Source: Zymoseptoria tritici IPO323
Lineage: Eukaryota; Ascomycota; Dothideomycetes; Mycosphaerellales; Mycosphaerellaceae
Assembly (NCBI RefSeq): GCF_000219625.1
Contig: NC_018215.1
Span: 1,922,001 to 1,986,000, forward strand
DNA length: 64,000 bases
Direction of reading: 5' to 3'
A model generated the notes under the pieces. That model did not search any database. It saw only the letters and a list, made by a program, of their open reading frames with translations, and was not told the DNA's origin. Every line of letters begins with the position of its first letter. Positions within the stretch are counted from its first letter, which is position 1. Positions 33,123-44,357 of the stretch are shown piece after piece. The position numbers and the translations under genes are program-made.

Positions 33123-34303
33123 CTAATAGCTAGTAACACCTAGGCGGCACTACCGCTTCCGGTTATCTAAGATACCGAGATAGATAATCTCCTCGTTAAT
33201 ATAAGCTTAGCCGACGCTATAGCTATTAGCGCTAAGATCCTTATAAGTATTATAAACTAGAAATAGCGCGATATAACTAACCGAGCCTTCGGTATCCCTA
33301 TAACTATATCCTTATAAGGGAAGTAAGTAGTAGTACTACGTAACTAAGTCGCTGCTAACTAAGGATTAGAGATTAACCTAATATATCCTTATATATATAA
33401 AGTAATAGGCCTTATTATAATAGTATTACTTAGGCTTAAGTAAGGATTATTAGATCCGTACTATATAAGATTAGTCTCTAGTCTTATAACTATAAGAATA
33501 ACTAATGCTTAGCGCAGCCTATATATATATCTTATTATAGTTTAGACCTACCTCTATTAGACTTGTTGTCCTAATAGTTATTTCTATTACACTAAGCGTA
33601 TATCTTAGTACGGCTTAGCTTTATATATACTTACTATCGAAGGTTTAGACTAGCTAAACCTTCTTCTTGTTACTCTTCGTTAAAGCTAGATAGCTAATTA
33701 ATTAATTTTACGTTTATATATCTTAATAGTACGAAGAGTTACCTCCTACGTTAGTAATAACGTTATTAGTACGCTATTACGTCGTCTATGTCTAGTAGCG
33801 GCGCTAGCGACTAAGGATTAACTCGAAAACCTAATTCGCGCCGAATTACGCTAGCTAGTCTACTAACGTAGATTACTCTATCCCTCCGGAACTCTACTAA
33901 TATTATACTAAGTTATTTAATAGCTCCTTCTTATAATTAGTCTCGGAGCTAGAGTTAGTCTTACTTCCGAGCCCCCTCGCGTTACTAGAGCGGTATAAAC
34001 CTTTACTATAATACTACTTCTTAAGCCGCCTCTTAAGCGCCTATACCCCTACTAAACGTCGTACTACCTCCTACGGACGAGAACTACTATCTTAATAATA
34101 AGAAGAGAGAAGAGCTACGATACCTTACGGTCTAGCCCGAGTTTAAATAATAGATAACTAGCCGCCGAGCGCTAGAGGAAAACCCTAACACCTACGATAT
34201 TAAGTAGTACTATAAGGAGCTATATTACGTATACTACCTTACTATATAGTATCTCTAAGAAGCTCTTACTTTACGAGACTCGTACTAATCCGAATACGAG
34301 GAG
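33123..34303 (+). mobile_element. Gypsy fragment C, left part
   Basis: Strongly RIP-altered, TA-rich DNA between the peptidase fragment and gypsy element A. The same element continues at 41104-44082, since the AGGAG duplication of element A joins the two. This part should hold the 5' LTR and start of gag, but with no second LTR copy in the window its borders cannot be set. Confidence 0.55.
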
Positions 34304-34632
34304 TGTTAGAAGCACCTCGAGAGGGAATGTAGGCTTGCACCGAAAACAAATGGTTGTAGAATGTAACGAGTCGATTCGATAAGGAAGGGAATGGACAAGA
34401 GCGTCCCCCGAGGCTATATACCCGCCCTTCGTGTTGCCAAATGCGTCCCTCCGCCCAGACTAGGCACCGGTCGCAGTCTAACGTCCGCTCGGGGGCTATC
34501 GTGCGCCCGTAAGGTTCGTCCCTCTACAGGATGTCCTAGTCTAGGCTAGATAAGATAGCACCGGTAATCTGTAGTGCCAGGATGGTCCAGGTTGGGACAG
34601 GTAGGGGACGTTATCGTAAGGGTGTCCTTACA
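34304..34632 (-). repeat. 3' LTR of gypsy element A
   Basis: 329 bp, plus-strand ends TGTTAGAAGC and GTCCTTACA. About 17 differences from the other copy by eye, all transitions. Confidence 0.93.
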
Positions 34633-34868
34633 TTGCCCCCCTCCCCTCTCTACAACTGACCTTAGTTGCGGTGGAAAATTCATAAGCTGTCAGCTGCCAG
34701 ATGTCCCAATCTGGAAAGATTTGCGGGTCCGTAGCGTCGCCATATTAATTTAATTCTTCTTCCAAACTTTCTCTCTTCTTTACTAACTACTAAAAAGTAA
34801 GTAATCTAGGGTGGTGCTAGTATAGTCCAGTTTAGGTCTAGCAAGGCTAACATTAGCGCAGACACACT

Positions 34869-35770
34869 ATATCTTCCGCCGCCGCGGCCCTCGTACGCAA
34901 CGATTACGCCAAAAAGGTCCGTAACGGGGCTTTTAACTATAATCCGTGCTTTAATTGCATTAAAGACGTTAAGCTGAACAAAGACTTAACTAAACTGTGC
35001 TAGTTAGCGCTAGAGAAGCCTATTAAGGGCATTACTGCCAAATGCGCCGGCTGTCTGGACGACAGAAATGCCGATTACTTCTAGGTAGGATATTTCTAGA
35101 CTGTTCTAGAGTCTTCTAGATCTAGGCTGACCCTAAATAGCTCCCTCCGGCCTATAAGGACGAGTGGGACACTATTAATGCCCAGATTTAAGCAGAGTAC
35201 GCCAATCCAGTAGTAAACGCGGACAACAGGAAGAAGTTAAGGAGCAAGGTGCTCCTGTTTGCTAGTTCGATTAAGTTGTATATGCCGTTCTAGCTCATTT
35301 TGGACTAGTATGCTAACAGTTGGCGCCTTAGGGAGCTTAGAAACAGCGTTCGCGGCCCGGAGGGTCTTACTTTGCACTAGGGTACCCGCGAGTAGGACAC
35401 GACGGGTTAAAAGGTTAAGAAGCGGGACAGGTCGGCCGCTGCTTACATAGAGAAGGCCGTAAGTGTACCGTTCTAGCGCGTTTTGGGCTATACTAACGCC
35501 AGGGTGTAGGAGCAGGCTGCTGCCGGGACCCCGAGGGCTAAGAGAAGCCGTCTAATTAATCTAAAGGGCGCCATTACGGTCCAGTCGTTAACAGACAAGC
35601 TTAACAAGTACAAGACTGCCTTACATCGCAACAGCAAGGCCCTAGAGAGGTTTAATTCGTACGCTAGGGGTACGGGAAAGACTAATAGGGAGGCGTTAAA
35701 GGCTTTGGTAAGCACTACGGCCGCTTAGGAGCGTAGAGAGGACGCTTCGGACGAGGATAGCGATAATTAA
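34869..35770 (+). pseudogene. Extra spliced gene, antisense to pol of gypsy element A
   Basis: Frame of 281 codons in two exons (34869-35084 and 35141-35770), joined in phase by a 56-bp intron with GTAGGA donor, CTGAC branch site and TAG acceptor. A second probable intron (34797-34856, donor GTAAGT, branch CTAAC, acceptor ATTAG) lies in the leader. The start is now ATA where ATG would be expected. About eleven in-frame TAG or TAA codons and no TGA interrupt it, as RIP of CAG, CAA and TGG would cause. The N-terminal part has two Cys-x2-Cys pairs (NPCFNC and AKCAGC) with another Cys between them, suggesting a small zinc-binding domain; the C-terminus is acidic (DASDEDSDN). I do not recognise the family. 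It ends about 230 bp from the end of pol, facing it. Confidence 0.65.
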
Positions 35771-36089
35771 GCCGGTTTAGTCTAGTTAGCTCTAGTAGTG
35801 TGCAGGGTATAACAGATAACGCCATTACGCAGAGTAATAGGGCCCTTTTAAGTTATAATAGCGCAGAATAGCTTAACATGGACTAGAATAGTCTAGAATG
35901 GAAAGCCTTAACGCCTAAATAAAATCCTTAGAATTATTAAAAATGTTAAAGTCCAATGTCATAAAGCAAAAAGGATTAAAAAATTAACTAAGGGGGTTAG
36001 CGTTTTTTCTAGAATTTACCGCGCGCAGTTAGTCCTTTCTAGCCTATTCTGCGCCGGTAGGCCCGCATTGCTGCCGGGCTAATGTTAAC

Positions 36090-36240
36090 TGCTGCTTCCT
36101 AGGAGTTCTCGGACTAGTCGTAGTCTTTCTACTTAATAAGGTACTCCCGATTGTTTAATTCGTCTACACGTTCGGCCAGAATAGCCTCGACTTCGTATTT
36201 ATTGTCCTCTCCTGCGTCGTACCGCATTATCCTGTCCTGT
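36090..36240 (-). other. Chromodomain remnant of element A
   Basis: Minus-strand reading gives EVEAILAERVDELNNREYLI, then a Lys-stop-Lys-Asp-Tyr pattern where the usual aromatic residues have become TAG. This is the chromodomain found at the end of chromovirus integrases, thought to guide insertion to marked chromatin. Confidence 0.8.
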
Positions 36241-38258
36241 TTGCGACCAAACTAGTCCGGGATAGATAGTTCTAGCAGAGAAACATAGAAGGTTAGGTAG
36301 ATCTTCAGTAAGTCTAGTAGATCGAGCGTATATGCGACGCGGTTAATAACTACTTTTACCTTGTAAGGTCTAATGTATTTGTAATCGAGCTTCGCCGAAG
36401 GTCTTAATAACCTAATGTTGCGTATGTTAAGGTAGACTTCGTCTCCGACGTTAAAGGAGATGTCCTTCCTATGCTCGTTCGCCTACTTGGCCATTTGCTT
36501 CTTTGTTTTGGCCAGTCTAACCCGCAGTTTCTTCTAGTTAGAGATAACGCGGTCCGCAAGTTACGCGGCGAACGGGGCTTCTCGTCCATCCTAGCGTAGT
36601 CTGGGCTAGTAGCACCGCCGAGGGTCCCGTGTCGTGTACGCCTAGAATAGCGTAACTCCTGTTACGGAGTGTACGCTATTATTGTACGAGAATTCCGCGG
36701 TAGAAAGTAGGGAGGCCCAGTTGTCCTGTTTATAGTTGCAGTATATGCGAAGGTACTACTCTAGCGTCTGGTTTTGGCGCTCTGTTTGCCCGTCTATTTA
36801 AGGGTAGAACGCTGTGCTTAGTTTCCGGCGTATGCTAAGGCAGAAACAGAACGTACTCTAGAATTTTGAGGTTAGGATAGGCCCTCGATCCGACGTAATC
36901 GTAGCTAGTGCGCTATAGAGTCGTACGACTTCCCTTATAAACACCTCTGCGAGCTCTGCTACGGTAATCGTCTTTTTGCATAGCGCATAATAGACTATTT
37001 TGGTGCATCTGTCTACGATTACTAGGATTAAGTCGTAAGCCTAGCCCAGAAGCATGCTAGGTAGCAGGTCTGTTATGAAGTCTAGCGTTACATCCTCCTA
37101 TAGTGTAAGCGATAGTAGCTCTACGTATAGCAATCCGTAAGGTTTGTGCCGCCGTAGCTTTGCCCTGCTGCACGCTTAACACGTTCGTATATAGTCCTTA
37201 ACGTATTTCCTTATTTTAGGCTAGTAGAAACTCCTTTACAGAAGTTCGAGCGTTCGAGAGAAGCCGAAGTGCCCTACTATAGGGTCGTCGTAGCATTCCT
37301 AAAGCAGTTAGAGTCTTATGCTTCCTTTAGGTACGTAGGCATTGCCGTCTATGTACGCGACTCTATCCTCGTTAGTCTATCGATCTACCCAGGAAGCAGG
37401 TTCCGCTTAGTCCTTCTCCTCGTTAATCCTACTAAAGGTCGGATCTTTTAAGAGGGCGCGTTTCAGGCGCGTTTTCAGGTCTAGGGCGTCCTTTACTACC
37501 CCTACGTGCCTTACTAGTCTATTATAGTCCAGATGCGGTTGGAATGCCGTCTAGAGGAGCCGCAAGCTTGTAGACGACTCTTCGTCTGTAGCCTACCGTC
37601 TAGAGTAGTCCTTGTCCGTAAGGTCGGGCCTTCTACTTAGTATATCCGCCGCCCTATTAGCCTTGCCGGGTCTGTAAATAGTCTTAAAGTCGATCTGCGA
37701 CAACTACTCGGCCTATCTAACCTGCCGCCTGGACAAGGTCTTAGTCGTTATAAGAGTTTGCAGGTTTGCATAATCCGTTAGTAGTTCGACCTAGTGTCGA
37801 GCCCCCTCCAGGTATTGTCTAAAGTGCTTAAAGGAGTCTACGACTGCTAACAGCTTAGCGTCTTCCGTAACGTAGTTCCGTTCTACCGCGATCATCTTTC
37901 GTAAGAAGTATAATACAGGGAACTACTACGTCTTGCCGTAGTCTTCATATAGTTAGCTTAGGATGCCCGAGATTGCCTCGCCTAAGGCGTCGGTTTCCAC
38001 CCTATAGGGCAGTTCTAGGTCAAAATAGCGCAGGATAGGAGCTTCCGAGAACCTTTTCCGCAATTCGTTAAAGGAAAGCACAGCTTGCTCGTCGAGCTCT
38101 AAGTATGCTCGTTCCTTCTTGCGTTAGTTTACTGCCTTTTTCCCCTCCGTGTAGCAGTTAAGTGCCGCAGCGAGGCGTAAGAAACCCTTAATAAAGCGCC
38201 TATAGTAGTTCGCGAAGCCGATAAAGACCCTAATGTTATGTATTAACTAGGGAAGTAG

Positions 38259-38909
38259 CTACTCCTGGACCGATCTAACCCGTTCTAGGTTAATCTCTAG
38301 CCTATTACGTATAATAACGTACCCGAGGTAGTCGACGCGGTCCTTATAGAAATCGCACTTAGACAGGTTAGCGTACAACTTGTGTTTCCGGAGGCGCTCT
38401 AGCACCTCCCGGACGTGGCCCTCGTGCTCCTTTACCGTTTTAGAGTATATAAGGATGTCGTCGAAGTAAACGACGCAGAACACGTCGATTAGCCCTACTA
38501 ATACGCTGTTAATAAAGTTTTGGAACACCGCGGGGGCATTGCAGAGCCCGAAGGGCATTACGGTGTATTCGAAATAGCCGTATCTGGTCCGGAAGGCTGT
38601 CTTCTACTCGTCGCCTTCCCGGATACGGACACGGTAGTACGCGTAGCGGAGGTCTATCTTCGTAAAGTACCTAGCGCTAGCCAGCTGGTCTATTAACTCG
38701 GAAATTAAGGGAAGACCCCCCCTGTTCTTTACCGTAACCGCATTCAGGCCGCGGTAGTCGACATAGAGGCGGAGTATATTATCCTTTTTCCTCGCGAAGA
38801 GGATTAGCGCGCCCGCCGAGGATGTCGAGCGGCGAATAAAGCTACTCTTTAGATGTTTAGGGAGCTGCTTACGCATCGCATCTATCTCTGCCTCCGACAG
38901 AGCGTACAT
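38259..38909 (-). pseudogene. Reverse transcriptase remnant of element A
   Basis: Two open stretches, 38604-38909 and 38259-38558, together cover most of the palm: DYRGLNAVTVKNRGGLPLIS, FTKIDLRYAYYRVRI, MPFGLCNAPAVFQNFIN and VVYFDDILIYSK with the catalytic DD. They are separated by one or more TAG codons near 38590. Confidence 0.9.
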
Positions 38910-40774
38910 AGGGCTAAATAGGACCCTTGCTCCCTTAACTAGGTCGATCCTGAGATCGTGCGGTCTATACGGTGCTAACTTGCTAGCTAACTCCTCCGAA
39001 AAGACGTCGGAGAAGTTAGAGTACGCTGTTAGGATGCTATTCTAGTCTAGTTCGAGTCCATCCTCGACCTCTTAGATTAACATAACGTAAAGAGCTGCCT
39101 CGACTTTACCGAGACACTCCTAGTAGAACCTGTCCGGGGATACTACCGCTATTGCTTAACGCTTTTAAGGTTTCTGCCTCTAGAAGACCTTCTTTAGAGC
39201 GAAGTCAACACCCGGGTTGTACTTCTCGAGCTAGGGCATGCCGAGCACGACTTCGAAACCGTGGATACGTCCTACCTTAAACGTGTCTACGCACCCCTAC
39301 GCCTTGCTAGAGGTGTCTACAGCCTTGTAGGAGTTTCTCGTTTCTCTAAAGACCTATAGGCTCTAGCTATTTAGAGTTAGGTACTTTGTCTAGGTAGATA
39401 GCTCGGAAACCGTCTACCCTATTTCTTTTGCTAGCATAGAATCGCAGAAGTTATCCTAGGCGCCGCTATTAATCAGGCCCCGGACCCTTCTAGACTCCCC
39501 TAGGCCGTTTAGCGTTAACTCGACGCTAATTAGGCGCCCTTACTAGGCGCAGCGCTTTCCTGGCTTAGCCGAGCGCTGCTAATCCTTATTGTAGAGGACT
39601 TAGCCTACCTAAGCAATAGCGTCTACTTAGGGGGCGTCTCTTTCCCCGAATCCTTCTATAGGTGCTAGTTAGTGCAGTCGCGGCGGATATGCCCGACCTG
39701 TTAGCATCTGTAGCACGTAGCCTTAGAGGGGGCCTTCGGGTTCTGTTCGCTATCGCTAGTCCTTACCTTCTTGCCGTCCGGAGCAGCAGAGCCGTCGCTA
39801 GGGCGCTTCTTCGCCTACTTAGCAGTCCTTTTAGCAGCCTGCCTCTTACGAGCCTCCTATTTAGAGCCCTCGTTAGCACGGTAGGCCTTTTTAGCCCTCT
39901 CCTCGGCGTCTACTAGGTTTAGTAGGGCAGTAGGGTAGTTCGAGAGGCGGTTGCGAAGGGTCTATAGAAGGGCGCTATAGAACCTAAGGATCTTCTTGCT
40001 ATCGTCCCTTTTATCGAGCTCCTTCTAGAGTGTCTTTAGCTCCTCGAGGAGTTCTTCCGGCGTACGGTTACCTAGGGTAACCTTTTTCAGCTTCTCGTAG
40101 GCCTTCTCGCGCTGTTCGGTCTCTATACCTATCGAGTTAAGCATAACCTCCTTTATTATAGACTAGGTTGGCTTAGACTAGTCGTTAAGGCCGTCGACGT
40201 AGCGTTCCTAGTAGTCTTGCTAGAGCTTTCCTATATAGTCGGCAGCAAAGTCGACCTTGCGGTCTTCGCGTTCGGCGAATCCTTCGTGTCGTCTAAAGGC
40301 TCTTTCGAGGGCTCGGACCTAGTCGTCGTAGCTCGCACGCGACTTGCCCTCGAAGACTAGTAGCTCCTTTAACTTAGGGAGGTTATCCCTCGGTTTGGTA
40401 TACTAGTTAGGTTCGGAGAAGAGGTAGCGGAGGGTAGCCGTCCTTAGGTTCCCTTCTAGCGTAGGATAGTCTAGTTCGGCACGGAGTTCCTTAATCTTCT
40501 GCTAAAGGGTTAAGAACTCGAAGGTAGCGCGGGCGACTTCGTTGTCGTGCTCCCGGGTAGCCCTTTCTTCTGCGGTCTCTCCCGAGCTAGGCTAGTTAAG
40601 AAGGTTAACGTCCTACAGCTGACTAGTAGGCGTAGCCGATAGCTCCGTAGAGGAAGCGCTCGCCTACTATCGGGCGGAGGTGTTAGGAAGGGAATCGTCC
40701 TAACGACGGGTAACCTTTAGAGCTATATCGGTAGTTTTCGGTACAGTTGTACAGTTGTTTTTAATCGAATCGAA

Positions 40775-41103
40775 TATTAGAAGCACCTCGAGAGGGAATG
40801 TAGGCTTGCACCGAAAACAAATAGTTGTAGAATGTAACGAGTCGATTCGATAAGGAAGGGAATAGACAAGAGCGTCCCCCGAGGCTATGTACCCGCCCTT
40901 CGTGTTGCCAAATACGTCCCTCCGCCCAGACCAGGCACCGGTCGCAGTCTAACGTCCGCTCGGGGGCCATCGTACGCCCGTGAGGTTCGTCCCTCTACAG
41001 GATATCCCAGTCTAGGCTAGATAAGATGGCACCGGTAATCTGTAGTGCCAGGATGGTCCAGGTTAGGACAGGTGGGGGACGTCATCGTGAGGGTGTCCTC
41101 ACA
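40775..41103 (-). repeat. 5' LTR of gypsy element A
   Basis: 329 bp; the plus-strand left end is TATTAGAAGC where the other copy has TGTTAGAAGC. Right end GTCCTCACA followed by the AGGAG duplication. Confidence 0.93.
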
Positions 41104-44082
41104 AGGAGATTATCGCTAAGCGCGACTTAGCCCTAACTACGTATAAGATCCTAGTAACCGACCTCGACCTCGCTTAGTAAACGATTAATTAATACTAGTA
41201 TACTATTTAGGAAGCTACCGAAAACGTTAATAGCTAGAAGAACGAAGCTACTCGCGTTAATAAAGAACTCTATAGGGTATAAAATACTATATAATAGCTT
41301 CGCTAAGGTAACGACTACTAAGGTAATAACCGCGACTATTACCTATTAGCTATAACTAGTAAATTCGACTTCGACTACGACCTTACTTAAGTAGCTAATA
41401 GCGTAAACTATTAGTAGCCGTCTCCTCCTTATATTACTAACCCCGGTAATATAAAGTCCCTTATCTATAACCTTACCGCTAATAACTACTCCGGCTACGC
41501 GAAGTTAGAGAAGATCCCCGACCCTCTACTATATAATAGTAATAGGAAGATATTAAAGTCCTTCCTTCTCGAGCTAACTATTAAGCTTTAGGCTAACGAT
41601 AACTACTACCTAACTAAGAGTATAAAGGTACTATACGCCTATACGCGTATAACCTATAAAGCTCGTAACCTACTCTTACCTTATATCTAGTATAAGGGCT
41701 CTACTATCTCTATTAAACTATCTATAGGCTCCGTCTCCCTCTTTATTACTATTCTCGAAGCTACATTTAGTAACTAAGATAAAGAATCTACTACCCTTAA
41801 CGAGCTTACGAGACTTAAGTAGAAGAACTAACTATTTAGCTAGTATATCTCTAAATTTAATTAAATTAACTAAGTCCTTAACTATAAGGGCCTCGCCCTC
41901 CGATCTTCTATAAAGAAGGGACTTAGTAACAAGCTCCTTTACGCCCTATCTTATATATATAATAAACCGAAGGACTATAACGAACTCTACCTTCGCCTCT
42001 TATAGCTTAATAGTAGAATCCGTAACTTTAAGGTAATTTATAGAGAGTCTACTTTTATTAATAGCGGTAGTACGCTACTAAGACGTAGTAGAGCTACCGC
42101 GCTATTAAACCTACCTACCGCGCGTAATAACGCCGGCTAATATACTATCTAAGCGTCCGCTAAGGCTAACGCTATAGACCTCTCCGCTATTAGTAATACT
42201 AATACTAATCGCGGTAACTATAAGCCTAGTCTCCCTAAGGACGAGAAGGAACGCCGCCGTAAGAACAACCTCTATCTATTCTATAGCGGCGCTAACTACG
42301 TCTATAGCACTAATAATAATATTTAGTATCCTATACTCCGTAAGGTTAAGAAGAAACGAGCTAGTCGCGCTACTACTAACATCTCTACTACTAATACTAG
42401 CCGTATAGTTAAGGAACTAAGTAATAGCGACGACTCGGAAAACTAGATACTCTTAATTATCGTCGCGATTAAGAGCTACTAATACCTAGACTATCTAGCC
42501 CTATATTAACTATTATATTATTAGCTACTATACTAAGCACCTACTTACGAACGCGGAAGAAGAACGTCTATATTAGTTTATTAGTAGTATTAGGAGGCAT
42601 TATACCCGAGGGCGACTTAGAGTATCTTATACTCTTATACTTAGTCGCTAACTATACTCCTTTAACCTCTCCTTCCTTATTAGATAGCTTAGTATACTAT
42701 TAAACGTAAGTAATAGTTAATTGCGGCTATATAGGCTTATCCTTTATAGATTCTTACTACGCGCAACTCTATAGACTTACCGTCTACGCCCTTAAATCCC
42801 CTTATAGACTTACTACTTTTAATAGAAGTTTTGTAGCTAACGTTACTTAGTTTATAAAAGTAATACTTATTATTAATAGCTACCGAGAACACCGCGTATT
42901 CTACTTAACCGCCCTCGGTTATTACTTAATTATCCTTAGACGCCCTTAGCTTAACTAATATAATCCTCGAATTAACTAGACGAATAGTACGCTACTCTTT
43001 GACTTAGACTATTATAGATCTAGCTATAACGAACTATATATAATTATCCGCGCCTACGGTATAAATAACTATAAAAATACTCCTCTAGCGTCCGAACTAT
43101 TACTAATACCTACGCTAGGTACCGAACTATCGTCGCCGCGCGACGAGTATACTAACTAAGCTATCGACTAGCTCGAATTATCTATATACTAATATTAGAT
43201 ACTCTAAGAGCGCTCTTATACGCTATAACCGCTATTATGCCGACCGCCGTCCGTACTACTAAACTAACGCAAACGCGTAAATACGAAACGTAAGAGTAAG
43301 AAGATCGATATTAGAATTAGGTCTATCTTAATAGATATCTTATATATTAGCGTAGCTTCGTTTAATATAGTATCGTATTAAAAGGGTACTATAGTATTTA
43401 TAGCTTCTCTATACGATATTAAGAAGGCTATATTAGTTAAGAAGGAAGTAGATCCTATAACTATTATTCCGTCCGCTTACTACGGATACCTCGACCTCTT
43501 CTTATAGACCGAGGCGAAGAAACTACTACTATACCGATTAGTAGATTATACTATTAACCTTACTACCGAGCCTAGCTATAGGCTACTATATTCTATATCC
43601 CTAGAAGAGCTAGAAGTCCTAAGTAACTATATTAAAAAGAACACTAGCACCGGCTTTATTCGTATATCGACTAGCTAGTACTTATTACTAGTCCTATTTA
43701 TAAAGAAGCCCGGAGGTAGCCTTGGATTCTATATTAATTACCGACTATTAAACGCTATTATATAGAAGAATCGCTACCTAATCCCCCTAATCTAGGAAAC
43801 TCTAGACCGACTAAGTAAGGCTATAATATATACTAAGCTCGATATTATATCCGCTTTTAATTAGATTTATATAGCTAAGGATAAAGAATAGAAGACTACC
43901 TTTAAGATAAGGTATAGGCTATTTAGATATATAGTTCTACCCTTTAGCCTATATAATATACCCTTAATCTTCTAGTCCTTTATTAATAACGTACTAAAGG
44001 AATACCTCGACGTTTTCTATACCGCCTACTTAGATAATGTCCTTATTTATAGTAACTCCGTCGCCGAGTACTACAAACATAT
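41104..44082 (+). mobile_element. Gypsy fragment C, right part (gag to reverse transcriptase)
   Basis: Continues fragment C after the inserted element A. Plus-strand frames broken by TAG and TAA show a gag-like part (about 41110-42500, ending in a degraded zinc-knuckle region near 42270-42320) and a gypsy-type reverse transcriptase from about 43480. Landmarks are KKPGGSLGFYINYRLLNAI, YTKLDIISAFN and, near 44020, FYTAYLDNVLIYSN, where the second catalytic Asp reads Asn. The element stops abruptly at 44082 against the LTR of element B; its RNase H, integrase and 3' LTR are not in the window. Confidence 0.75.
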
Positions 44083-44357
44083 TGTAAGGGTCTGAACCGA
44101 AGTTGCGCACAAAGGTCCAGATCCGAATGTATGAAATTCTAAAGCTACCGAAAAGAAGATCTATCTAGAACAACGGAACGTCGAGTATAAGCTGTGTGTG
44201 CGCGTAGCGTCGCTTGGCGCATACGTGGCCTTCCAGTCGGCCGAAAGGAAGCTTGTTCCCGATTCGGCCTAGTGGATTTCTAAACCGGCGTTCGTCCGTT
44301 GGGCGTTAGCCTAGGCATCGGCACAGCCGATGCAGCCTCAGGCACCAGCCTCTGACA
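44083..44357 (-). repeat. 3' LTR of gypsy element B
   Basis: 275 bp, plus-strand ends TGTAAGGGTC and CCTCTGACA. It keeps TG or CA at about 19 of some 21 positions where the other LTR has TA, so it is much less mutated. Confidence 0.9.

Larger units (their letters stand above)
34304..41103 (-). mobile_element. Chromodomain gypsy element A, complete, RIP-inactivated
   Basis: 6,800 bp with two 329-bp LTRs and an AGGAG duplication at 34299-34303 and 41104-41108. Read on the minus strand: gag about 40750-39900, zinc knuckle with CYRC and GHIRRDC at about 39664-39712, protease about 39500-39200, reverse transcriptase 38909-38259 with VVYFDDILIYSK near 38450, RNase H, integrase, and a chromodomain about 36240-36090 (KYEVEAILAERVDELNNREY). 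The polypurine tract lies at 34633-34650 next to the left LTR, which proves the orientation. Pol frames are interrupted by TAG and TAA. Two stretches of the reverse transcriptase (about 100 residues each) remain open. An extra gene on the opposite strand sits between pol and the 3' LTR. Confidence 0.93.
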
